A stretch of 64,000 bases of DNA. It comes from Streptomyces sp. CB01580. GTDB lineage: Bacteria > Actinomycetota > Actinomycetes > Streptomycetales > Streptomycetaceae. Shown here one piece after another: positions 52,065 through 59,979 of this stretch. A model generated the notes under the pieces. It was not told where the DNA came from and made no database searches. It saw only the letters and a list, made by a program, of their open reading frames with translations. The position numbers were made by a program, and so were the translations under genes. Each line of letters opens with the position of its first letter. Within the stretch, counting starts at the first letter, position 1. The stretch lies in the NCBI RefSeq assembly GCF_001905795.1, contig NZ_LIXJ01000002.1:393834-457833 (forward strand), in the 5' to 3' direction.

Positions 52065-53312
52065 GTGAAGACGCACCACGCAATCCCCTCACCCACCCCC
52101 CGGACCCCGGACGACGGCCGTCCGGCCCCTCTCATGAGCCTGGACGGCGCGGGTCCGGCGGTGTCCGTGGCCCCGGACGGCGGCGGTCCGGCCGCTTCCG
52201 CGCCCCCCGGCGGCGGCACGGCCGTCTCCGTGGCCTCCGGCGGCGGTCCGGCCGTTTCGGCCGCACCGGTTCCGGAGCCCGCTGTCATGATGCCGGGCCT
52301 GGAGGCGGCGGCCCTCCTGGAGCGGACCAGGACGCTCGTCGATCCCGGACTGCGCGCGGCCATCGACTCCTTGCCCGGATCGATCCGTCGCGTCGCGATG
52401 TACCACTTCGGCTGGCGGGGGGCCGACGGCACCCCTTCCGGCGGGGCGGCGGGCAAGGCGATCAGGCCCGCGCTCGTGCTCGCCGCCGCCCGGGCGCTGG
52501 GCGGCGACCCGCGGCGTGCGGTACGGGCGGCCGTCGCCGTGGAACTGGTCCACAACTTCACCCTGCTGCACGACGACGTGATCGACGAGGACCGGACGCG
52601 CCGTCACCGGCCCACCGCCTGGACGGTGTTCGGCATCCCGGCCGCCATCATCACCGGTGACGCGATGCTCGCCCTCGCCCAGCGGTTGCTCGCGGAGGAA
52701 GACGGCCCGGTGGCGGCCCGTGCCTCGGCGAGGCTGTCGACCTGCGTCGTCGAACTCTGCGCCGGGCAACAGGCCGACTGCTCCTTCGAGGACCGCGGGC
52801 CGGACGAGGTCTCGCTGGACGAGTGCCTGACCATGGCCACGGCCAAGACCGGCGCCCTGCTCGGCTGTGCGTGCGCGCTGGGGGCGCTGTACGTGGGTGC
52901 CGGGGAGCGGGCCGTCGGCGCGATGGACGGATTCGGCCGGGAGACGGGCCTCGCCTTCCAGCTGATCGACGACCTGATCGGGATCTGGGGAGACCCGGAG
53001 CGCACCGGGAAGCCCGTAGGGGCGGATCTGGCCGCCCACAAGAAGTCCCTGCCGGTGGTCGCCGCGCTGACGTCCGGCACCCCCGCGGCAGCCGAACTCG
53101 CCGCGCTCTACCGGGGATCCATGAACACACCCACGGAGGTGGACCGCGCGGCCGACGCCATCGAACGGGCCGGCGGCCGGGACTGGGCCCAGGTGTGCGC
53201 GGCGGACCGGATGGCGCGCGCGGTCCACCACCTCTCGCGCGCGGTGCCCGATCCGGACCGGGGCGGCGACCTCCTGACCCTGGCGGAATTCGTCACCCGT
53301 CGTACGCACTGA
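52065..53312 (+). CDS. Polyprenyl diphosphate synthase with N-terminal cargo-type extension
   Basis: This 415-residue protein is a trans-isoprenyl diphosphate synthase. The first Asp-rich motif is DDVIDED (Asp170, Asp171, Asp174), the second is QLIDDLIGIWGD (Asp302, Asp303). KAIRPALVLAAARALGG is the typical substrate-binding block. The catalytic domain starts near residue 78. Before it lies a low-complexity Pro/Gly/Ala/Ser extension with four near-copies of GGGPAVS at about 10-residue spacing (residues 28-66). Family 2B encapsulin cargo enzymes carry such disordered N-terminal loading regions, and this gene follows the shell gene, so encapsulation is inferred. The product chain length cannot be judged. 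The start is GTG 52065 with GGGAGGA about 10 bases upstream. Confidence 0.9.
   Translation: MKTHHAIPSPTPRTPDDGRPAPLMSLDGAGPAVSVAPDGGGPAASAPPGGGTAVSVASGGGPAVSAAPVPEPAVMMPGLEAAALLERTRTLVDPGLRAAIDSLPGSIRRVAMYHFGWRGADGTPSGGAAGKAIRPALVLAAARALGGDPRRAVRAAVAVELVHNFTLLHDDVIDEDRTRRHRPTAWTVFGIPAAIITGDAMLALAQRLLAEEDGPVAARASARLSTCVVELCAGQQADCSFEDRGPDEVSLDECLTMATAKTGALLGCACALGALYVGAGERAVGAMDGFGRETGLAFQLIDDLIGIWGDPERTGKPVGADLAAHKKSLPVVAALTSGTPAAAELAALYRGSMNTPTEVDRAADAIERAGGRDWAQVCAADRMARAVHHLSRAVPDPDRGGDLLTLAEFVTRRTH
52140..52262 (+). repeat. Coding repeat in the synthase N-terminal extension
   Basis: Four units of about 30-33 bp encode G-x-G-P/T-A-V/A-S steps, with GGCGGCGGTCCGGCCG recurring. They lie only in the non-catalytic extension. 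Confidence 0.75.
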
Positions 53313-53381
53313 AGGCGGCGGGAACGGCAAGGGCGCCGAGGTCACGGGGCCCGGGAATCGAAGCGGAGGGTGACGGGGCGA

Positions 53382-53419
53382 CTGTCATGGGCACGGGCTA
53401 CAGTCCCTGCCCATGACAG
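53382..53419 (+). promoter_or_regulatory. Start-codon hairpin and probable leaderless promoter
   Basis: Arms CTGTCATGGGCA (53382-53393) and TGCCCATGACAG (53408-53419) are perfectly complementary; the second contains the ATG of the next gene (53413). A TACAGT -10-like box (53399-53404) ends 8 bp before that ATG, and no Shine-Dalgarno is visible, consistent with leaderless transcription. Confidence 0.6.
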
Positions 53420-54084
53420 ATGAGTCATGGGCAGGGTGGTACCGGGACCGGCAGGGTTCCGACGCCGTCATCCTCACCACCGACGGACAGCAACTCCGCC
53501 TCCGCACCAGGGGCGTCGACTTCGAGGGCAAGAGCTTCGACGGGCTCGGCCCGGTGGCCGGCACCCCACCGCCCGACGGGATCTTCGCCCTGGTCGACGG
53601 CGTGCTGGGCGACTGCGTCCTGGAGTGGGAGCTCCCGCTCCCCGTGTTCGACGACGGCACCGTCCATCAGGCCACGCTCAACTGTCTGTTGTCGCTGCGC
53701 CGGCCGGATCCGTATCTGTACCTGGAGCTGCAGTTCGGCGGAGCCGCGTACGGATCCCACCGCGCGGAGAGCGACTTCGCCTCCGCGCTCGCCACGATCC
53801 AGCGCGCCCTGCCGCCGGGGGTCCGCCTCCAGTCCTGCATCGCCTGCGCCTTCTCGGACTACCTTCCCGCCTCCGGCCGGGGCCTGTCCGGCGGGCTCGC
53901 CTGCTTCCGGGGCGTCAAGGACGCCTACCGCGAGGCGGCCGGCGAGGGGGCCGTCCGGGAGCTGTGGGACCGGCGGACGGGGCTCGTCCAGGAGATCTGG
54001 AGCTGCCGCGAGTACGAGGCCCGCCCGGAGCAGGGCGCGGGTACCGGGCACCGGGGTGAGTTCCCCCTGGAACTAGTGCCGTGA
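53413..54084 (+). CDS. DUF6304 family protein
   Basis: This 223-residue soluble protein resembles the DUF6304 family of Streptomyces, which has no known function. Blocks include WAGWYRDRQGSDAVILTTDG, LRTRGVDFEGKSFDGLGP and SCIACAFSDYLPASGRGLSG, the last with a Cys-x2-Cys pair. There is no signal peptide or membrane helix. The gene has no ribosome site, and a TACAGT box lies 8 bp before the ATG. Its last codons and TGA stop lie inside the left terminal repeat of a MITE-like element, so the original 3' end may have been altered. Confidence 0.75.
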   Translation: MTDESWAGWYRDRQGSDAVILTTDGQQLRLRTRGVDFEGKSFDGLGPVAGTPPPDGIFALVDGVLGDCVLEWELPLPVFDDGTVHQATLNCLLSLRRPDPYLYLELQFGGAAYGSHRAESDFASALATIQRALPPGVRLQSCIACAFSDYLPASGRGLSGGLACFRGVKDAYREAAGEGAVRELWDRRTGLVQEIWSCREYEARPEQGAGTGHRGEFPLELVP

Positions 54085-54275
54085 CCGGCAAGGTTTGCCC
54101 CGTCGCACCGTCCCGCACGCACGCTCGCGGCGTTGGCCGAGAGCCCACGTAGCCCTTCCCCAAGCTCTCGACTTCGTTCGAGCAGGGGAGACCCCATCCG
54201 AGGGCTTTCGACCGCCTTGCGATCGCACGCACCGGACGATGCTCCTTCCGGGCAAACCTTGCCGGTCACGGCACT
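54075..54275. mobile_element. 201-bp MITE-like element with perfect 26-bp terminal inverted repeats
   Basis: The left end AGTGCCGTGACCGGCAAGGT continuing TTGCCC (54075-54100) is the exact reverse complement of 54250-54275. The interior has no open frame of note and includes copy B of the short repeat at 54153-54198. No clear target-site duplication is visible (flanks GAACT and GGCCT). The left end provides the stop codon of the DUF6304 gene. Confidence 0.78.
54153..54198 (+). repeat. Short interspersed repeat, copy B (inside the MITE-like element)
   Basis: This matches 16272-16317 at 43 of 46 bases, with three substitutions clustered in the loop region (CTCGACTTCG against CTCAGCTCCG). It is nested near the centre of the larger element. 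Confidence 0.8.
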
Positions 54276-54690
54276 GGCCTGATCCGGCGCCGTTCCGAAC
54301 CGCGTTCGACTGTCATGAACTGGTCTGAAACGGGCTGGGAGAGCCCGCCGTCGTGACCTCTCGGTGAATCGACCGGCCCTCGGTGCTCCGCTCCCCGGCC
54401 GTGCCCGGGCGGCCCGGGCACGGCCGGGCGGAGCGCCTCCGTCCCGCCGTGCCGTACCGGTGCCGCCCGGCGCCGTATCGGCTTCTCCCGGCGCCCCGCC
54501 ACCCCGTGGGCCGGGGGTGCCCCGCCTCGCGTCACCGTACGAACCGCAAGGGTCGGGTCCGGCCGAGTGCGCCGGCCACGACCGACGGCACGGGCTCCGC
54601 GGCGAGGCCCGGTCGAGACGTTCCTCCACCCCTCGGGCTTCCTCCCCGCCACTCCATTGTTCTAATATCATGCGAACAAGGGAGGTTTTC
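54276..54690. other. Gene-free region upstream of the DUF1648 gene
   Basis: This 415-bp stretch follows the MITE-like element. No supported gene is seen; the frames are Arg/Pro/Gly-rich GC readings. The last 35 bp carry an AT-rich promoter/operator region with the inverted repeat TTGTTC-N11-GAACAA. Confidence 0.55.
54657..54679. promoter_or_regulatory. Inverted repeat over a -10-like box, candidate GntR operator
   Basis: TTGTTC (54657-54662) and GAACAA (54674-54679) flank 11 bp including TAATAT (54663-54668), a -10-like hexamer, 12 bp before the start codon at 54691. The likely ligand is the YtrA-type GntR encoded by the second gene. Confidence 0.6.
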
Positions 54691-55671
54691 ATGAAGCGTA
54701 AGAACCTGGGCGGCGCGGTCGTCGTCGCATTGCCGTTCCTGCTGGCGCTCGTGGGCGAGCTGGCGCTCTTCGTCGTCCTCTGCGACCGGATTCCCGAGCA
54801 GATCGCCGGTCACTTCCGCCCCGACGGCCGGGCGGACCGGTACATGGGACGGGAGTGGCACGTCGTGGGCGGCTCCGTGCTGTTCGTGACGACGGGTGTG
54901 CTGTGGACCCTGACGTTCGTGCGGGGGAAGTTCTACGGGCGGGCCCACCACCTGATGGTCGCCGCCGGATATGCCTTCGCCGGGTTCCTGGGCTGGCTGA
55001 TGGCCGCCACGTTGCTGGCCAACGTGGACGCCGGTGCGAACGCACAGGGGGAGGCGCAGGGCGTGTCGTTCCCGATGTGGCAACTGGCGGCCGCCCTGGC
55101 GGTCGCCGCGGTCTCCGGTGGGCTGGGGCTGGCGGCGGCGACGCTCCTGCCCGCGCCGGAGCCCCCCGAGGCGGTGCGGGCGCAGGACGGTCCGCGGCTC
55201 ACGCTCGCCGACGGAGAGGTCGCCGGATGGGCCCGCAGCGCGGGGAGCTGGTGGACGCCGCTGCTCGCGTTCGCGCTCGTGGCCGGCGGGGTCGTGCTGT
55301 TGCTCACCTCGGGCTGGCCGGCCGCGATTCCGCCGCTGGTCCTCGGCGTGCTGCTGGTCGTCTTCGCCCGGCCGTACGTCGTGGTCGACCGGCGCGGCAT
55401 CACGATCTCGGGCATGCTGCCCTGGCCGCGGCTGAGGGTGCCGCTCGACCGGATCGAGTCCGCCGTCGGCCGGGACATCAACCCCCTCGCGGAGTACGGT
55501 GGATGGGGCTATCGGATCCGGCCCGCGCGCAGTGGGCTCATGGTCCGCTCGGGCGAGGGCGTCGTGGCGACTCTGGCCGGGGGCCGGGAGTTCGCGGTGA
55601 CCGTCGACGACTCGGCGACCGCCGCCGCGCTGCTCAACACTCTGATCGACCAGCGACGGGCGGAACGCTGA
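54691..55671 (+). CDS. DUF1648 membrane protein
   Basis: This 326-residue integral membrane protein has a DUF1648 N-terminus (FLLALVGELALFVVLCDRIP, GHFRPDGRADRYMGR), about six helices in total, and a C-terminal soluble part of about 100 residues (VDRRGITISGMLPWPRLRVP). DUF1648 proteins are often co-transcribed with YtrA-type GntR regulators, as here (2-bp gap), but the function is unknown. ATG 54691 has AAGGGAGG 5 bases upstream, one of the best ribosome sites in the window. Confidence 0.85.
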   Translation: MKRKNLGGAVVVALPFLLALVGELALFVVLCDRIPEQIAGHFRPDGRADRYMGREWHVVGGSVLFVTTGVLWTLTFVRGKFYGRAHHLMVAAGYAFAGFLGWLMAATLLANVDAGANAQGEAQGVSFPMWQLAAALAVAAVSGGLGLAAATLLPAPEPPEAVRAQDGPRLTLADGEVAGWARSAGSWWTPLLAFALVAGGVVLLLTSGWPAAIPPLVLGVLLVVFARPYVVVDRRGITISGMLPWPRLRVPLDRIESAVGRDINPLAEYGGWGYRIRPARSGLMVRSGEGVVATLAGGREFAVTVDDSATAAALLNTLIDQRRAER

Positions 55672-55673
55672 CC

Positions 55674-56033
55674 ATGCTCTTCAGGGTCGATCCCACGTCC
55701 ACCGTGCCACTCGGCGACCAGATCGCCGCCTCCGTCCGCCGGGCGGTCGCCGACGGCACGGTGACCTCGGGCGAGCGACTGCCCGCCGCCCGGGTCCTCG
55801 CCGAGTCCCTCGGGGTCAACGTCCATACCGTGCTGCGTGGTTATCAGCAGCTTCGCGAGGAAGGGCTGATCGAACTGCGCCGGGGGCGCGGCGCGGTCGT
55901 CACCGGCGGTGCCTCCCCGCACCGTGCCCGGCTGCTGGAGCGCGTACGCGAAGTGGTGTCCGACGCACGCGAGTTGGGTCTGACGGAGGACGAACTGCTG
56001 GCGCTGGTCCGTGGTGCGCTCAACCAGCCGTAG
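55674..56033 (+). CDS. YtrA-subfamily GntR repressor
   Basis: This 119-residue regulator has a GntR winged helix (DQIAASVRRAVADGTVTSGE, ERLPAARVLAESLGVNVHTV) and only a short helical C-terminus (ARELGLTEDELLALVRGAL). The missing large ligand domain defines the YtrA subgroup. It begins 2 bp after the DUF1648 gene and probably represses its own operon through the inverted repeat at 54657-54679. Confidence 0.88.
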   Translation: MLFRVDPTSTVPLGDQIAASVRRAVADGTVTSGERLPAARVLAESLGVNVHTVLRGYQQLREEGLIELRRGRGAVVTGGASPHRARLLERVREVVSDARELGLTEDELLALVRGALNQP

Positions 56034-56180
56034 GGCGGCCGTCCGTGCCGGGCCCGCGTACGCCCGGCTCTTCGGCGACCGTACCGCCGGGCCGAGCGGC
56101 GTCCGTCCGTGTCCGGCCGGTCTCCGTACCGCGCGGGGGTTCTCCGCGGCCGTGCCGTGTCGCCGTCCGGCCGACGGCGG

Positions 56181-56217
56181 GAGCGGGGCCACCCCGTCCT
56201 GCGGAGTGGCCCCGCTC
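56181..56217. terminator. Terminator between the GntR gene and snpA
   Basis: Arms GAGCGGGGCCAC and GTGGCCCCGCTC (12 bp, perfect) close a 13-base loop between convergent genes. Confidence 0.75.
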
Positions 56218-56263
56218 GTCACCGGTCAGCCGGGCCGGACGTCCGGCCCGGTCCGGGCGGCCT

Positions 56264-56932
56264 TCAGGAGGACTGACGTGCCAGGGCGGCCGCGAAGCCG
56301 AACTGCCACAGGGAGTTGACCTGGCTGCGCTCGGTCGCGTTGGGGTACGCGTTGGTGCAGGACGGGCCGGGCCCGCCACCGGACATCAGCTCGCTGCACG
56401 GACCGGAGTAGCGGTCCGGGAGCCCGAGCACGTGACCGGTCTCGTGCGCGGTCACGCGGGTCGAGTTGTACTGCTGGTTCTGCGCGTAGTCGAGGAAGAT
56501 GTAGCCGTTCCCGTGTCCGTCGGTGCTGGCGTAGGAACCGCGCGGGTCATTGCCCTCGTAGTACCTGAAGTCGGGGTTCGAACCCTCCTGGAGCCGCACG
56601 TTGGACACCGAGCTGTTCCATATCTGCGCGCTGCTGGCTATCTGGGAGCGGAAGCTCGGCGCGCTCGACGCGTTGTAGACGACCGTGACCGCCTGGGCGC
56701 CCGGGTTGGCGGCCCGCTTCTCGGCGACGGACTTGACGACCGCCTCGAAGAACGCCTTGTTGGCCGCGGCGTCCTCGTGCGAACCGGCCTGCGCCGTGTA
56801 GCCGGCCTGGGCCGCCGGTGCGGCCGGGGCGGGAGCGGGGGAGGAGGCGATGGCGGGGGCGGTGCCCAGCGCGGCGGCGAGCCCGAAGCCGAGGCCGACG
56901 ACGGCCGACATGACGGTCCTGGGGTGTCTCAT
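56264..56932 (-). CDS. snpA: Snapalysin, secreted M7 small neutral metalloprotease
   Basis: This 222-residue preproenzyme has a signal peptide at residues 1-29 ([20 protein letters not shown]), a propeptide of about 50 residues, then the M7 domain. The zinc motif is [11 protein letters not shown] (HExxHxxGxxD, with Asp as third ligand), followed by [14 protein letters not shown], the Met-turn, and a Cys pair. Snapalysin hydrolyses milk proteins and is Streptomyces-specific. The start ATG 56932 follows AGGAG 7 bases upstream. It is divergent from its LysR-type activator gene. Confidence 0.94.
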   Translation of the reverse strand: MRHPRTVMSAVVGLGFGLAAALGTAPAIASSPAPAPAAPAAQAGYTAQAGSHEDAAANKAFFEAVVKSVAEKRAANPGAQAVTVVYNASSAPSFRSQIASSAQIWNSSVSNVRLQEGSNPDFRYYEGNDPRGSYASTDGHGNGYIFLDYAQNQQYNSTRVTAHETGHVLGLPDRYSGPCSELMSGGGPGPSCTNAYPNATERSQVNSLWQFGFAAALARQSS

Positions 56933-57043
56933 GGGGGGTCTCCTACCGGTTACCGAATGTGAGGGACCGTCCGATGAACGGAATCGGACGGGAGCGGTAC
57001 GGAGAGAGTGTCGGGGAGCGGAAGCCCCGGCGGATGATGTCAA

Positions 57044-57070
57044 CCGGCGATAGCCCCGCCCTATCACCGG
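57044..57070. promoter_or_regulatory. LysR-type (T-N11-A) operator between snpA and snpR
   Basis: CCGGCGATAG (57044-57053) and CTATCACCGG (57061-57070) form an inverted repeat (9 of 10). The inner T at 57051 and A at 57063 are exactly T-N11-A, the LysR-box rule. It lies 112 bp from the snpA start and 108 bp from the snpR start. Confidence 0.78.
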
Positions 57071-57177
57071 ATTCCGTACCGGCCCCGGCCGTATGGCCAA
57101 CTCCCGGTGAATTCACGGACTTTGAAGCGGTTCGGGCATCTGGTGCGACGGCTGCCCGCCGTCCTACGCTCGACGGC

Positions 57178-58131
57178 ATGGAGCTGGAGGTGAGACACCT
57201 CAGGGCGCTGTGCGCCATAGCGGACGCGGGCAGCCTGCACCAAGCCGCCCGCAGGCTGGGCGTGAGCCAGCCCTCCCTGACCACGCAGCTGCGGCGGATC
57301 GAGAAGACCCTCGGCGCCGAACTGTTCTGCCGTGAACGGACCGGCTGCCGCCCGACGTTGCTCGGCCGCGCGGTCCTCATCCGGGCCCGCCCCCTGGTCG
57401 ACGGCATGACCGCCCTGGTCAGCGACGCGAAGGCGGAGGCCGACGCGGTACGGGCGTCCGGCCCCCGACTGCGTATCGGCAGCACCGCGAGCCGGGTCGT
57501 CGGCGGCTGGCTGCGCAGGCTGCGGCTCCGGCTGCCGGACACGGACATCTCGCTGCGGGTCGACGTGTCGGCCGGCGCCCTGCTGCGCACGGTCGAGGCC
57601 GGCGGGCTCGACGTCGCGTTCGTACACGAGGTCGAGGGCTGCCCGCTGACCGTCCCCGAGGGGCTCACGCAACGCGTGCTCCTGGACCGAGAACCGCAAT
57701 TCGTCTGCATGGCCCGGGACCATCCCGCCGCCGCTCGGCCGGTCGTCGACCTCGGGGACCTGGCCGCGGACCGCTGGATGGTCGACCCGACGGTGGACGG
57801 CGAGTGGGACGGGCTGCGCCGGGTGCTCGACGAGGCGGGGCTCGCGCCGACCGTCCTGCACGGCGACTACCTCACCGCCGCGTCCCTGGTCGTGCTCGGC
57901 GAGGCGGTCGCCCCGTGCCAGCCCACGTCCGGACCGCGCGACGACATGGCCATCCGCCCCCTGCGCGACGATCCCCTCGCCGTACGGCTGCTGCTGGTGT
58001 CCCGGCCGGGCGCCGACATGGGGACGGTGTACGCGGAACTGGAAGCGGCCTACCGCGAGGCGGCCCACCGGGCGGCCGGGTACCACCAGTGGCTGCTGCG
58101 CAACCGCAGCCCCCTCGTCGCCTCACCGTGA
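57178..58131 (+). CDS. snpR: LysR-family activator of snapalysin
   Basis: This 317-residue LysR regulator has an N-terminal helix-turn-helix (LEVRHLRALCAIADAGSLHQ, ARRLGVSQPSLTTQLRRIEK) and a C-terminal substrate-like domain (RLRIGSTASRVVGGWLRRLR, DVAFVHEVEGCPL). In S. lividans and S. coelicolor, a LysR activator is encoded divergently from snapalysin and is needed for its expression; the same layout occurs here. The start is ATG 57178. Confidence 0.9.
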   Translation: MELEVRHLRALCAIADAGSLHQAARRLGVSQPSLTTQLRRIEKTLGAELFCRERTGCRPTLLGRAVLIRARPLVDGMTALVSDAKAEADAVRASGPRLRIGSTASRVVGGWLRRLRLRLPDTDISLRVDVSAGALLRTVEAGGLDVAFVHEVEGCPLTVPEGLTQRVLLDREPQFVCMARDHPAAARPVVDLGDLAADRWMVDPTVDGEWDGLRRVLDEAGLAPTVLHGDYLTAASLVVLGEAVAPCQPTSGPRDDMAIRPLRDDPLAVRLLLVSRPGADMGTVYAELEAAYREAAHRAAGYHQWLLRNRSPLVASP

Positions 58132-58444
58132 ACGACGGCTGCCCGGCCCGGGTGTGAGCCCGCATCCGTCACTCGCGGGCGTGCCGTCGGTGGCCGTGGC
58201 GGCCTCACGGACCGTCATCCACGGTCGTGCCGACGGTCACTCGTACAGGGGCTCGCCGCCACTCGGGTGCACGCTCGCCATGCCTTCCGCGGCTCGCGTG
58301 TGTCCGTCGTGCCCCCGCGGACGTGTGCGGACTCAGCTCGCGTCTGCCTCTATTTGCCCGTATTCAGAGGGGTTCTGAATGTTTTGGATCACATCAGGTT
58401 GAGCAAAGTGGTTGTTTGTAGAGAAAAGATGCATATTGCTCCGT
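58132..58444. other. 313-bp upstream region of the anchored surface protein gene
   Basis: The first 200 bp are ordinary GC-rich sequence without a gene. From about 58345 the sequence becomes AT-rich for this genome (for example TGTTTTGGATCACATC, GAGAAAAGATGCATATTG), probably the promoter of the gene at 58445. I could not assign -35/-10 boxes. Confidence 0.5.
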
Positions 58445-59899
58445 ATGGCGACATCTATGCGCGTACGCGGTGACGGCGGAAGAAGTGGTGGCGACGGACA
58501 TCGCGGCAGAGGCAGAGGCAGAGGCGCGCGGGCGGTGGTGGCCGTGGCGGCGGCCGCGTCGATGGTCGGCTTGGTGGCGTCCACCGCCACGGCCGCCCCG
58601 CTGCCCGGCGGTCTCGGCCCCTGCCTCGGGAGCGACTGCCCGACGTCCTGGAACGACCCGAACAACGGCACGGTCACCCACCACGACAGCAACATCAACA
58701 TCTTCGTCGGCGGGAACTTCCTGGTCCGGGAGGCCGCCGCAGAGGCCGAGGGGAAGGTCGTCACGCTCGGCGACTTCGACATGGACAAACGTCCGGGCGC
58801 CTCGCAGATCTACAACGTCGGCGTCGCGGGCGTCGGCTCCCGAGTTCCGCCGCCCGACGGCTCCGTTTACCTCACCGTGGGCGGGGACCTGACCGTGGCG
58901 AGCGGCGAACGACTGCTCGCCGAGGAGGGCACGAGCCACGGGGTGGTGAAGTACGCGCGGAACCTCGACGGAACGGTGATCCCGACCGCCGTCCAGGACC
59001 CCGACGCCACGGCGCCGTACACCGCCCTGCGCGACCGGCTGACCCGGGCCGGCCAGTGCTACGCGTACGACGACGGCAAGGACCACCGGCGCCCCGCCAC
59101 GGGCACCGTGAAGAACGCGGGCCACGAGACGCTGTTCACGGGTGACGGCACCTCGGCGATCCAGGTCTTCGCCGTGGACGCCGATATGACGAACACCCAG
59201 GGCGGCCAGCAGGACATCAGGTTCGAGGAGATCCCGGACGGCGCGACCGTACTCGTCAACGTCTACGGCGGCAGCCGCGAGATCAGCACCTTCATGGGCT
59301 CGCTGCCCCAGGCGGGACTCCGCGAACGCCTGCTGTGGAACTTCCCGGACGCGACTAGCATCGGGCTGAAGGGCGCCGCGCAGTTCCAGGGCAGTGTGCT
59401 GGTCGGCAACCCGTCGAGCGTGACGACGCTCGCGATGAGCGGTACCAACGGCCGCTTCTACACCGCCGGTTCGCTGACCCACACATCGGAGGGGGAGTCG
59501 GGCGGCCAGGAACTGCACGCCTATCCCTTCGAGGGGGACCTGCCCACCTGCGGTGAAGAGCCCACCCCCACCCCGACTCCGACTCCGACCCCCACCGACA
59601 CGCCCACTTCCACACCCGCGCCCACCCCCTCGGAAACCCTCACCCCGACCCCCGGGCAGACCTCGACGAGCCCCGAACCGGTGCCCACCACCACTCGGAG
59701 CGGCCCGCACACGCCCGGTGAACCCGGTGGGTCCGGTGGGTCCGGGGAACCCGCGCCGGGGGGCTCCGGCTCCGGGGGCTGGCTCGCGAGCACAGGCCTG
59801 GGCAAGGGGGCGTGGATGCTCGGCGGCGCCGGCGCACTTCTGCTCGCCGCCGGATCGACGGCCACGCTGATGGCACGGAGGACGCGTCGGCGCGGCTGA
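58445..59899 (+). CDS. Sortase-anchored choice-of-anchor A family surface protein
   Basis: This 484-residue secreted protein has an Arg/Gly-rich N-region and signal peptide ending near [10 protein letters not shown] choice-of-anchor A domain follows (residues about 75-360; [51 protein letters not shown]). Then comes a Thr/Pro spacer ([18 protein letters not shown]), a Gly/Ser segment, and a cell-wall sorting signal LASTG + hydrophobic helix + RRTRRRG. LAxTG is the motif used by Streptomyces class E sortases. The ligand or function of the surface domain is unknown. ATG 58445 has a weak ribosome site. Confidence 0.85.
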   Translation: MATSMRVRGDGGRSGGDGHRGRGRGRGARAVVAVAAAASMVGLVASTATAAPLPGGLGPCLGSDCPTSWNDPNNGTVTHHDSNINIFVGGNFLVREAAAEAEGKVVTLGDFDMDKRPGASQIYNVGVAGVGSRVPPPDGSVYLTVGGDLTVASGERLLAEEGTSHGVVKYARNLDGTVIPTAVQDPDATAPYTALRDRLTRAGQCYAYDDGKDHRRPATGTVKNAGHETLFTGDGTSAIQVFAVDADMTNTQGGQQDIRFEEIPDGATVLVNVYGGSREISTFMGSLPQAGLRERLLWNFPDATSIGLKGAAQFQGSVLVGNPSSVTTLAMSGTNGRFYTAGSLTHTSEGESGGQELHAYPFEGDLPTCGEEPTPTPTPTPTPTDTPTSTPAPTPSETLTPTPGQTSTSPEPVPTTTRSGPHTPGEPGGSGGSGEPAPGGSGSGGWLASTGLGKGAWMLGGAGALLLAAGSTATLMARRTRRRG

Positions 59900-59979
59900 G
59901 GGCGGCCTCCACGATGCGCCCCCTTTGACGCCGCGCGCTGATCCACCACGGATCACGGGGCAGCCCTTAGCGTTGGCCC

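Noticed and set aside
52065..53312. Carotenoid or hopanoid biosynthetic cluster around the polyprenyl synthase
   Set aside because: No cyclase, desaturase or squalene synthase gene is nearby; the only consistent partner is the shell gene.
54075..54275. Treating the 26-bp inverted repeats as a transcription terminator
   Set aside because: The arms are 149 bp apart with an interspersed repeat between, far too long for a terminator loop; a mobile element fits better.
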